A stretch of DNA of 64,000 nt from Acidobacteriota bacterium. Its GTDB lineage: Bacteria > Acidobacteriota > Terriglobia > Terriglobales > Acidobacteriaceae. The first letter of the stretch is position 1; each line of letters begins with the position of its first letter. Positions 40,738-48,872 of the stretch are shown here, in pieces. The DNA is taken from NCBI GenBank assembly GCA_021792135.1, contig JAJYVF010000021.1:1-64000 (forward strand). The letters run 5' to 3'. The notes under the pieces were generated by a model. It was not told where the DNA came from. It searched no databases and saw nothing but the letters and a program-made list of their open reading frames with translations. A program made the position numbers and the translations under genes.

Positions 40738-42957
40738 CTACTTCAGCCGCGCCCCGATCTCCACGTCTTCGAGGAAGCCCGCCAGCACCGGCCTGCCACC
40801 TTCGACCGAGGCTGCCACGATCATGCCGTTGGATTCGTAGCCGCGCAGCTTCCGGGGCGCGAGGTTGGCGACAATCACCACTTTACGGCCGATCAGCGAT
40901 TCGGGTGTGTAGGCCTCGGCGATGCCGGCCAGGATCTGGCGGGTTTCGTAGCCAAGATCCACTTCGAGGCGGAGCAGCTTATCGGCCCTGGGCACGCGTT
41001 CGGCGACCTTCACCTGGGCCACGCGCAGCTCCACTTTGGCGAAGTCGTCGATACCGATCTTTCTCTCAGGCGCAGATGTGGGAGCGACAGCAGGTGCGGT
41101 GGGCGGCGGGTTCTGCGTTCCCGGCGCCAGATTCGGAGGAGAGGAGGGACGGGCGGCATTGCCTCCACCCGCCTCGCGGAGGGTTTCCGCAATGGCGCTT
41201 TCGAAGGCAAGGATGGCCGCGGTTTCGTTGGTCGATTCGGTCAGCGCTACGGCCAGCCCGTCGATCAGCGAATGCAGCTTTGAAATGCGCCCCTCGGCGG
41301 ATTTCCGCTCCGGCGCCTTTCCGATCGCGGGCGCGTTGTTCTTCTGTTCCAGTTCGGTCATACGCGTAATCGTCTCCTTGTCGGCGCGGGGAAAAAGCGG
41401 CGCGAATTCGCCGAGTTTCGTGCCCGGCTCGAGACCGCCCCAGCGCAAATCCTTCAGATCGGCTTTCCTGATGTCTCCCAGCCCCAGCTGCGCCCAGACC
41501 CTGGCCGCCGCATCCGGAATCACGGGGTAGACGAGCGCGGTGATCATACGAATCGCCTCCGCGGCGGTGTACAGAACCGTCGCCCGCAGAGACGCCTGCT
41601 GCTCATCCGTGACGCTCCCGGCCTGCTTCCAGGGAGCCGTCGCGGTGAGATAGCCGTCCACCGCAGCCACCATCGCCCAGGCCGTTTCCAGCGCCCGCGA
41701 GAAGTCCAGAGCGTCGAAAGACTGCGCAAAGGCGCCAATAGCTTTGGGCATCTCTACGGGAATGGAGCTGGCCTGGGTAGTGCCGCCATGTCCCACGGGA
41801 TCAGGGACCACACCGCCGAAATACCGCCCGATCATCGCCAGCGTTCGGCTGACAAGATTTCCGTATCCATTCGCCAGGTCGGAGTTGTAGCGCTGCACCA
41901 GCGCGTCGAAGGAAAAGCTGCCGTCTTGCCCAAAGACGATCTCCCGCATCAGGAAATAGCGCAGCGCATCCGCGCCGAAGAGATCCTGCTCCGCTCTGGG
42001 CAGGCCGGGCTTGAGTGCGCCGAAGCCTTCGAGGATGGTCTCTGCGCGGACGATATTGCCGCGGGACTTCGACATCTTGCTTTCCTCGAAGAGCAGCCAG
42101 CCGTGGGCCACAACGCTCTTCGGCAGCGGCAGCCCGGCGGCCATGAGGAAAGCCGGCCAGTAGACGCAGTGGAATCGGGAAATTTCCTTGCCCACCATGT
42201 GCAGATCGGCGGGCCAGAACTTGTCATAGCGGCTCGGATCGTCGCTGCCCCAGCCAGGAGCGGTGACGTAGTTGGCCAGCGCATCCATCCAGACGTAGAT
42301 CACGTGCTTCTCGTCGCCGGGAACGGGAATGCCCCAGTTGAAGCTGGTGCGGCTGACGGAGAGGTCGCGCAGGCCGCTCTTGACGAAGGCGATCACCTCG
42401 TTACGCCGCGTCTCCGGCCGGATGAAGTCCGGATGCTCTTCGTAGAACTCCAGCAGTCTCCGCTCGAAGGCCGAGAGCTTGAAGAAGTAGTTCTCCTCGC
42501 TGACCGTCTCTGTAGGCCGTCCGCAGTCGGGGCAGGGCGCGCCCGGCGGGGCCTCGACGTAAAGCTCGTCGTAGACACAGTACTGGCCGGTGTAGGAGCC
42601 CTTGTAGATGTAGCCGTTGTCGCGTATCAGCGCGAACAGCTTCTGCACCGCCTGCTTGTGCCGCGGCTCGGTGGTGCGGATGAAGTCGTCATAGGTGAGC
42701 CCCATGCGGTCCCACAGGCCGCGGAATTCGGCCGAAACGCGGTCGGCAAACTCCTGGGGGCTGCATCCGGCCTGCCGCGCCGAACGCTCGATCTTCTGGC
42801 CGTGCTCGTCGGTCCCGGTCAGCAGCCAGGTGTCGAGGCCGAGCGAACGCTTGCGCCGCGCGATGGCATCGGCCACGACAGTCGTGTAGGTATGGCCGAT
42901 GTGCGGGCGCGCGTTGACGTAGTAGATCGGCGTGGTGAGATAGAACTTTTCGGCCAT
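40738..42957 (-). CDS. metG: Methionyl-tRNA synthetase
   Basis: This 739-residue class I synthetase charges tRNA-Met. The catalytic domain has TTPIYYVNARPHIGHTYTTV (HIGH motif) and FEESKMSKSRGNIV (KMSKS). A zinc knuckle with one CxxC (APCPDCGRPT) indicates the single-zinc form. The anticodon-binding helical domain is followed by a Pro-rich linker and a C-terminal EMAP/Trbp111-like tRNA-binding domain (IDDFAKVELRVAQVKVAERVP) that mediates dimerisation. It diverges from argS, 135 bases away. Confidence 0.97.
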   Translation of the reverse strand: MAEKFYLTTPIYYVNARPHIGHTYTTVVADAIARRKRSLGLDTWLLTGTDEHGQKIERSARQAGCSPQEFADRVSAEFRGLWDRMGLTYDDFIRTTEPRHKQAVQKLFALIRDNGYIYKGSYTGQYCVYDELYVEAPPGAPCPDCGRPTETVSEENYFFKLSAFERRLLEFYEEHPDFIRPETRRNEVIAFVKSGLRDLSVSRTSFNWGIPVPGDEKHVIYVWMDALANYVTAPGWGSDDPSRYDKFWPADLHMVGKEISRFHCVYWPAFLMAAGLPLPKSVVAHGWLLFEESKMSKSRGNIVRAETILEGFGALKPGLPRAEQDLFGADALRYFLMREIVFGQDGSFSFDALVQRYNSDLANGYGNLVSRTLAMIGRYFGGVVPDPVGHGGTTQASSIPVEMPKAIGAFAQSFDALDFSRALETAWAMVAAVDGYLTATAPWKQAGSVTDEQQASLRATVLYTAAEAIRMITALVYPVIPDAAARVWAQLGLGDIRKADLKDLRWGGLEPGTKLGEFAPLFPRADKETITRMTELEQKNNAPAIGKAPERKSAEGRISKLHSLIDGLAVALTESTNETAAILAFESAIAETLREAGGGNAARPSSPPNLAPGTQNPPPTAPAVAPTSAPERKIGIDDFAKVELRVAQVKVAERVPRADKLLRLEVDLGYETRQILAGIAEAYTPESLIGRKVVIVANLAPRKLRGYESNGMIVAASVEGGRPVLAGFLEDVEIGARLK

Positions 42958-43092
42958 GGAAGATGCAGAGTCGCAGCTTCGATTTTAGCAGCGAAGAAAC
43001 GGTGCGTTGGGACTGGCGCCGGAACTGCATAGCTGCGAACCCAGGCCTGCTAAAATCAAGCTTCTTCGCGAATTCCATCCGGTGGTATCTGC

Positions 43093-45108
43093 GTGTACTT
43101 GGCTCAGCAAAGGCAGCTCCAGCAGCGTATCCGCGCCGCGCTTGGCAGCCTGTATCAGATCGAAGTGGAAAGCGTCGTCCTCGAGCAGCCCCCTGACCTG
43201 GCCTTCGGCGAATACGCCACCCCCATCGCGTTCGAGCTGGCGCGGAAGCTGCGCAAGGCCCCGCGCAAAATCGCTGAGGAAATCGTTGCAGCCCTGGGCG
43301 CCGTTCCTGGTTTCGCCGGGTTTGAGGTTGCCGGAGCGGGCTACATCAACGCGCGGCTGGATCGCGGCCATGCAGTTCTCTCGTATGCCGGAGCATCCGA
43401 GGTCGAGCGGCCGGAGCAACCCGTGCACGCGCTGGTGGAGCACACCAGCATCAATCCCAACAAGGCCGCGCACGTCGGCCATCTGCGCAATGCCATTCTG
43501 GGCGATACGTTCGTTCGCCTGCTGCGCGCCGCCGGGCAGAAAGTCGATGTGCAGAACTACATCGACAATACCGGCGTGCAGGTCGCGGATGTGGTGGTGG
43601 GGCTGCTCCACCTCGAAGCATTGAATCTCGCTGGTGTGGAAGAGCTGATGGCGGATCTGGCCGAAGACGGCGAGCGCATCGACTACTACTGCTGGGACCT
43701 GTACGCGCGTGTTTCCCAGTGGTACACCGAAGACCCCGCCCACGCCGCAGCCCGCAAAAAGCTGCGCCTGAACACGCTGCACGCCATTGAGGCCGGCGGC
43801 AACGAGACGGCGCAGATCGCCAACCTGCTCTCAACAGCCATCCTGCGGCGCCATCTCGAAACCATGCTCCGGCTGGGCATCGAATACGACCTCCTGCCCC
43901 GCGAGAGCGAAATCCTGCATCTGCACTTCTGGGACTCGGCCTTCGAGCAGCTGAAGGCGAAGGGCGTTCTCTACTTCGAAACGGAAGGGAAGAACAAAGG
44001 CTGCTGGGTGATGCGGCGGGCCTCTTCCGCCTCCGAACCAGCTCCCGCTCAGGAACCGCGAAGCGAGTTAGCCGCCCGCGAGGGTCCGGATGAGGATGCG
44101 AAGGTGATCGTTCGCTCGAACGGCACTGTCACCTATGTCGGCAAGGACATCGCCTACCACCTTTGGAAGTTCGGAGTCCTCGGCCGTGACTTTGCCTACC
44201 GCCGCTTCTTCCGCTACCCAAATCACGAGTGCTGGATTTCCGCGGAGAAGGGTGAGCTCGACCATCCTCATTTCGGCGGAGCGCAGGCCATCTACAACGT
44301 CATCGACTCGCGCCAGTCGGATCCGCAGGCCAACGTCATGGAAGCGCTGCGCGGACTCGGCTATACGGAGCAGGCCGCGCACTACACGCATTTCTCCTAC
44401 GAAATGGTTGCCCTCACGCCCCGCTGCGCGCTCGAGTTGGGCTACGAAGTGGCCGAGGAAGACCGCGCGCGGCCCTACATCGAGGTCTCCGGCCGCAAGG
44501 GGTTCGGCGTCAAGGCCGATGACCTGATCGATAAGCTGCTCGCCGCCACGCGGACCGAGGTCGACAGCCGCCATCCCGAACTGAGCGCGGAAGACCGCGA
44601 GCAGACCGCCCAGGCCATCGCTGTCGGAGCGCTTCGCTACTTCATGCTGCGGTATACACGCAATTCCGTCATCGCCTTCGACTTTAAAGACGCGCTCAGC
44701 TTCGAGGGCGAGACCGGGCCCTATCTCCAATATGCCGTCGTCCGCACGCGCAGCATCTTCCGCAAGGCGGGAACCACGCCGGAGGATGCATTGGCCGCGT
44801 TGGCCGAAATCGATGCGGCGCCGTACCTCACCGGCCCCGGTACGGAAGGCATCTGGGAAGTATGGCTGCGCGCGGCGAAGACCACGCTGCTGCTCGACCA
44901 GTGCATCGCGACGGCGGAGCCCGCCTATCTGGCGAAGCACGCCTTCCAGCTCGCGCAGGACTTCAGCAATTTCTATCGCCTCCACCACATCCTGAGCGAA
45001 GAAGACCCGGCCCGGAAGAAGCTCCTGCTGGCGACGGCTGCCGTCACGCAGAGGGAACTCATTCGCTCGCTCGCGTGGCTCGGCATCAGCGCGCCGGAGG
45101 TGATGTGA
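43093..45108 (+). CDS. argS: Arginyl-tRNA synthetase
   Basis: This 671-residue class I synthetase charges tRNA-Arg. The N-terminal additional domain (residues about 1-105) is followed by the HIGH region VEHTSINPNKAAHVGHLRNAILGD, then VQNYIDNTGVQVADVV, GKDIAYHLWKFG, SGRKGFGVKADDLID (degenerate KMSKS region) and the anticodon-binding DALRA domain (YLQYAVVRTRSIFRK, then FYRLHHIL). The chosen start is a GTG. A hydrophilic insertion near residues 315-335 (SASEPAPAQEPRSE) looks like a lineage-specific loop. Confidence 0.96.
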   Translation: MYLAQQRQLQQRIRAALGSLYQIEVESVVLEQPPDLAFGEYATPIAFELARKLRKAPRKIAEEIVAALGAVPGFAGFEVAGAGYINARLDRGHAVLSYAGASEVERPEQPVHALVEHTSINPNKAAHVGHLRNAILGDTFVRLLRAAGQKVDVQNYIDNTGVQVADVVVGLLHLEALNLAGVEELMADLAEDGERIDYYCWDLYARVSQWYTEDPAHAAARKKLRLNTLHAIEAGGNETAQIANLLSTAILRRHLETMLRLGIEYDLLPRESEILHLHFWDSAFEQLKAKGVLYFETEGKNKGCWVMRRASSASEPAPAQEPRSELAAREGPDEDAKVIVRSNGTVTYVGKDIAYHLWKFGVLGRDFAYRRFFRYPNHECWISAEKGELDHPHFGGAQAIYNVIDSRQSDPQANVMEALRGLGYTEQAAHYTHFSYEMVALTPRCALELGYEVAEEDRARPYIEVSGRKGFGVKADDLIDKLLAATRTEVDSRHPELSAEDREQTAQAIAVGALRYFMLRYTRNSVIAFDFKDALSFEGETGPYLQYAVVRTRSIFRKAGTTPEDALAALAEIDAAPYLTGPGTEGIWEVWLRAAKTTLLLDQCIATAEPAYLAKHAFQLAQDFSNFYRLHHILSEEDPARKKLLLATAAVTQRELIRSLAWLGISAPEVM

Positions 45109-45157
45109 CGGCTGCCTTCGGCGCACAGACTTCAGAGCACAGCGAGGGCAGTATCTG

Positions 45158-47251
45158 GTGAACTGGAAGGCGTCTCGAGCGCTTCGTCTCGCGCTGCTGC
45201 TTCTCCTCGCCGTGTTGTCTTCGGCAGCCTTCGCTGCCACCCGCGTCAGTATCGCCCGGATCCCCGCAGAGATCCGCTCCGACTACTTTGTCGTCACGAT
45301 CAACGGTCGGGCATCCCCGGTCGTGCTGGCCGCCAGCAGCTATTACCTGCTCAACTTCGACCTCGATGGTCCGGCAACGGTTTCCGTTCGCGGTCCGGAC
45401 CCGCACTACTGGGATCGCGGAGTGGAAATCCAGCCGATGCGCTACGGCATCCGCCCGCGGCGCAGCGGGGCAGTCATCACCTTTCGCATCCCCGGCCCGG
45501 TCAAGCTTTCCATCTCGCGGCCGGGGGCCCATTTTGCCGACTCCCAGATGCTCTATCTGCTCGGGAGCCCGCCCGATCGCTCCGGCATCACCGCCGCGAC
45601 TCCCGCCGTGCGCTACTACGGTCCCGGTGTCCACCACGAGAATATCGATGCGCATTCCGGCGACCGCATCTATATTGCGCCCGGAGCCGTGGTTTTCGGT
45701 GCTCTGAACCTCTGGCGGGTGCATGACGTGCGTGTCGAGGGCCGCGGCATCATCCTCTATGACGGCCCGCAGGACGCTGCGAACGACGAAGGCTGGATGC
45801 AGAAGCCGAACTGGCACTGCATCGTCATGGACCAGGCTCGCAACATCGAGATCGACGGCATCACCTGCATCGTGCGCAGCCGCACCTGGCAGGTGCAGAT
45901 GCGCGACTCGCGTCACATCGGCTTCTACAACGTGAATATCATCGGCGGCCATCCCCGCAACGCCAATGTGGACGGCATGGACTGGCTGGGCGGCGGCGAT
46001 ACGACGGTTCGCGACTGCTTTATTCGCGCCTCCGACGATGATTTCGCCATCCAGGGAAACTGGCCCGGCTACAGCGTCGAGGCGATGCGCATCCCCGGCC
46101 ACGACGTCAGCAACATCACGATCGAGGACAGCGTCGTCTCCACCAGCATTTCCAACACCATGCGCGTCGGCTGGCCGCGCAAGACCTTCCGCAGCTCCCA
46201 TGTGTTGATGCGCAACACGGACGTGATCCACACCGGCTTCGGCGGCTGCGTGGTGCCCTTCGCGTTTTTCGAGCTGTGGGCCGACCCCGAGGGCCGGGGC
46301 CCGCAGACGGATTACGACTTCAGTGACATCCGCCTCGAAGACTGGTATTCGCTCTTTCAGATTCGCCAGGAAAGTCCTTCCGTGCGCAACATCGTCTTCT
46401 CGAACATCACGGCGATGGACGGCCCGGGGATGATTCCTTCGCGGCTCAGTGGCGATGTTTCGGGAGTGGTCCTGGACGGCGTGCGGGTGCAGGGCAACGT
46501 GGCCCAGGACGACGGCGGCATTCCCCTGGAACTGCGCGGCGATGCCGATGAGCCGATGTATGGGCCGGGGACGGTGGATGCTTCGTTCAGCTACGACGCA
46601 GGCCTCGTCCGCCCCGGCCAGAGCATTACGTTCCGCGTGCTCGCTCCGGTTGGGGGCTGGCACTACCACTGGCTCTTCGGCGACGGAAGCACGGCCGACG
46701 GGGCGGTGGTGCATCATGCATTCCCCGATACACAGGGCACGTTGCTCGACGGGTCGGGGAGGTTTCGGGTGCTGGTGCGCGCCCGGAAAACGGCGGAAAA
46801 CGAAGTATGGTCCTCGCGCTCCGTGGTGGTGGCGAAGCGTCTCTTGCCAGCGATTGAAGCACAGCAGCCCGGCGCTTCGGGGCTCTTTCTTTCGCCGCTG
46901 CAGAACGGGCGGGGGACGCTCTGGGAGGGGTGGCTGCGCATCCCGACGGATGGCGGCTACACCCTGACGCTGCTCACCAGCCGGCGCGCGAGGCTGTCCA
47001 TCGACGATCTGCCGCCCGTGCACAGCCCGGAGTTGCGCATGGACGTCTGTGGTTCCTTTGGAGACGCCGTTCAGCCGACCCGCCTCAGCCTTGCGGCCCA
47101 CGCTGGACTGCACCGCATCCGCATCGAGCTAAGCCCCGGCGTCGAGAATGAGCCGCTCTCGGAAGACGGCGCGCCGGTGCTCGAGTGGCAGGGGCCGGCA
47201 ACTCCGCTGGGACCTGTACCGGCGGAGGCGCTGGCGCATACAGCACCGTAG
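45158..47251 (+). CDS. Exported beta-helix glycosidase-like protein with PKD and PA14-like domains
   Basis: A 697-residue exported protein (signal peptide ALRLALLLLLAVLSSAAFA). Residues about 30-140 form an N-terminal beta domain (FVVTINGRASPVVLAASSYY). Residues about 150-440 form a right-handed beta helix of the GH28/GH49 type (VRVEGRGIILYDG, IEIDGITCIVRSRTWQ, NVDGMDWLGGGDTTVRDCFIRASDDDFAIQ). NVDGMD and ASDDDFAI correspond to the Asp-bearing catalytic strands of polygalacturonase-like enzymes. A PKD-like domain (about 465-565, WHYHWLFGDGSTADGAVVHHAF) and a PA14/GLEYA-like C-terminal domain (GTLWEGWLRIPTDGGYTLTL) follow. The polysaccharide substrate is unknown. GTG start, 49 bases after argS. 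Confidence 0.85.
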   Translation: MNWKASRALRLALLLLLAVLSSAAFAATRVSIARIPAEIRSDYFVVTINGRASPVVLAASSYYLLNFDLDGPATVSVRGPDPHYWDRGVEIQPMRYGIRPRRSGAVITFRIPGPVKLSISRPGAHFADSQMLYLLGSPPDRSGITAATPAVRYYGPGVHHENIDAHSGDRIYIAPGAVVFGALNLWRVHDVRVEGRGIILYDGPQDAANDEGWMQKPNWHCIVMDQARNIEIDGITCIVRSRTWQVQMRDSRHIGFYNVNIIGGHPRNANVDGMDWLGGGDTTVRDCFIRASDDDFAIQGNWPGYSVEAMRIPGHDVSNITIEDSVVSTSISNTMRVGWPRKTFRSSHVLMRNTDVIHTGFGGCVVPFAFFELWADPEGRGPQTDYDFSDIRLEDWYSLFQIRQESPSVRNIVFSNITAMDGPGMIPSRLSGDVSGVVLDGVRVQGNVAQDDGGIPLELRGDADEPMYGPGTVDASFSYDAGLVRPGQSITFRVLAPVGGWHYHWLFGDGSTADGAVVHHAFPDTQGTLLDGSGRFRVLVRARKTAENEVWSSRSVVVAKRLLPAIEAQQPGASGLFLSPLQNGRGTLWEGWLRIPTDGGYTLTLLTSRRARLSIDDLPPVHSPELRMDVCGSFGDAVQPTRLSLAAHAGLHRIRIELSPGVENEPLSEDGAPVLEWQGPATPLGPVPAEALAHTAP

Positions 47252-47260
47252 GCACGGCCT

Positions 47261-47282
47261 GAGACTCCCGCGCGGGAATCTC
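47261..47282. terminator. Hairpin between convergent genes
   Basis: GAGACTCCCGC pairs with GCGGGAATCTC with one mismatch, ten bases after the glycosidase-like gene stop and 23 before the lipoprotein gene stop. Likely a shared transcript end, though T-tracts are lacking. Confidence 0.45.
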
Positions 47283-47304
47283 GGGGGAGAACCAAAGGGC
47301 GACG

Positions 47305-47622
47305 TTACTGCCGAATGAACGTGTCCTGCGGCTGGCGGCGCGGCCAGCTGGGCCATCCTTTTTCCGTGCCGGGGCTCTTCCGGGCGTCGCTGTCATTGCT
47401 GGGCTGCATGCCGTCGGGTCCGGCGGCCGTGGGCGATGCCGGCACCGGAGGAATCCCCGTGGAAACGGAGGCATATTGCGGGTTCGGATGCGGGACCGTA
47501 GTTATGTCGGAAATCTCCTCGAACGGGGCATGCAGTTTATTTACCCGGCCGGTTTCGCATCCGGTCAGAGCAAAGACGGCAAGAGCGCCGAACAAGCCGA
47601 GAGCCATGGTCGCTGAACGCAT
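47305..47622 (-). CDS. Small predicted lipoprotein
   Basis: From the ATG at 47622 the product is 105 residues. GGAGG sits five bases upstream, which fixes this start over a longer in-frame one at 47688. The signal sequence MALGLFGALAVFALTGC ends in a canonical lipobox (LTGC), so the mature protein should be lipid-anchored at Cys. The remaining 80 or so residues are hydrophilic and Pro/Ser-rich with no known domain. Function unknown. Confidence 0.75.
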   Translation of the reverse strand: MRSATMALGLFGALAVFALTGCETGRVNKLHAPFEEISDITTVPHPNPQYASVSTGIPPVPASPTAAGPDGMQPSNDSDARKSPGTEKGWPSWPRRQPQDTFIRQ

Positions 47623-47774
47623 ATTCCTCCGAAGCTGAGTGATGGTGTAAAGCAGCGCGCCGAGCAGTTCCGGGAAAAACCGCGGCACGCCGCGAACCGA
47701 TTCTACGACGTTTTCCGAGAGGCTGTTTCCTCCCGGGCCACCGCCCCCGACAGCAGGCGCATCCTCTGAAAATG

Positions 47775-48215
47775 CTATACCGCGCTCGCCGTTTCCTGAT
47801 GCAGCGTCCGGTGGATGGCCGAAAAATAAGGTTCGGGCATGGGGCGCTTCTGCATCTGACGGTCGACCACCACATGCACGGTCTCCGCCTCGGCCAGCAG
47901 CACCGGCTCAGCGCCGTTGCCCGCGCGCAGCAGCCGGTAAGCGAATTTGATCACCGAGCTGCGCAGCGCAGCCACCCGGGTCTCGATGACGATCTGGTCG
48001 TCATAACGGGCCGGCGACTTGTAGCGGCACGAGGCCTCCACGACCGGCAGATGGCAGTTGTGCTCCACTTCCATCTCCCGGTAATCGAAGCCGAGCTGGC
48101 GCATAAGCTCTACGCGCCCAATCTCGCACCACACGAAATAATTGGCATAGTAGGCCACGCCCATCTGATCGGTTTCCGCGTAGCGGACCCGAAGCGTGGT
48201 AGTAGAAGGCGGCAT
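47775..48215 (-). CDS. YbgC-like acyl-CoA thioesterase
   Basis: A 146-residue hotdog-fold thioesterase. RVRYAETDQMGVAYYANYFVWCEIGRVEL is the 4-hydroxybenzoyl-CoA thioesterase signature with the catalytic Asp in TDQMG, followed by SCRYKSPARYDDQIVIETRV. In E. coli the relative YbgC associates with the Tol-Pal locus and phospholipid metabolism; no tol genes are adjacent here. Cytoplasmic. Start is an ATG. Confidence 0.92.
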   Translation of the reverse strand: MPPSTTTLRVRYAETDQMGVAYYANYFVWCEIGRVELMRQLGFDYREMEVEHNCHLPVVEASCRYKSPARYDDQIVIETRVAALRSSVIKFAYRLLRAGNGAEPVLLAEAETVHVVVDRQMQKRPMPEPYFSAIHRTLHQETASAV

Positions 48216-48265
48216 GGCACCAGCTTACAGCGAGCGCCACGCCGAGATGCGATGGGAGGGGGTGC

Positions 48266-48745
48266 TTAGTTCTGGATGGTGTGCGCGTCGGCCAGAGTTC
48301 CGGCCAGGGCGGTATTCGAAGAGGATGCCGAATCCGTCGCGCCGGGCTCCTGAGCCGCAGGCTGCCTGGCGGAATCAGCCTTTGCGGACTGCACGCTGTC
48401 GTTGTGAGGACCAAGACCCAGCTTGATGAGCGCACGAGAGTCGGGAACCAGTTTGGTCTGCCAGCCATGGTCGGCCTGGTACTTCTCCATGGCGGCTTCG
48501 GTGGCGGCGTCCCACTCGCCGGAGGCTGGGCCGGTCAGGTAGTGCTCGCGAATCAGGGCATCCTGGATCTGCGTGGCGCGCGCAGGGTCGATCCCTCTCT
48601 GTCCACGAACGACGTGAGAGCGCCGGTGTCTGTGGGAATGGGAATGTCCGGAAGTAGCAGCCCGATGAGTGCGTGTTGCGAATGCCGGACTGGCAACCAG
48701 GAGAAGGCCAAGCAGAATGCCCTGGCAGGTCCTGAAAGGGAACAT
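48266..48745 (-). CDS. Exported peptidoglycan-binding-domain protein
   Basis: From the ATG at 48745 (GAGG six bases upstream) the product has 159 residues. A signal peptide (CQGILLGLLLVASPAFA) is followed by a His/Arg-rich stretch (SHSHRHRRSHVVRGQRG). A single PG_binding_1-like domain follows (IQDALIREHYLTGPASGEWDAATEAAMEKYQADHGW, then SRALIKLGLG), with a disordered Ser/Ala C-terminus. The domain normally binds murein. The basic His-rich linker may bind metal or anionic polymers, which is speculative. Confidence 0.82.
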   Translation of the reverse strand: MFPFRTCQGILLGLLLVASPAFATRTHRAATSGHSHSHRHRRSHVVRGQRGIDPARATQIQDALIREHYLTGPASGEWDAATEAAMEKYQADHGWQTKLVPDSRALIKLGLGPHNDSVQSAKADSARQPAAQEPGATDSASSSNTALAGTLADAHTIQN

Positions 48746-48816
48746 AAGGAACCTCAAGAGTACAGAAATGCCGCTTGTTATGGAGCAGCCTAGTCCCGGC
48801 TGCCCCAAAAATCAAC

Positions 48817-48861
48817 CCCAAATGGAGGGGCTCCCAAAATTCGGGAGCCCCTCCATTTGGG
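48817..48861 (-). terminator. Rho-independent terminator of the Deg-type protease gene
   Basis: Perfect 19-base-pair inverted repeat (CCCAAATGGAGGGGCTCCC and its complement) with a seven-base loop, starting 12 bases after the protease gene stop. On the minus strand it is followed by GGTTGATTTTTGG, a short U-tract. By far the strongest terminator in the window. Confidence 0.8.
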
Positions 48862-48872
48862 TAAATGCGGGC

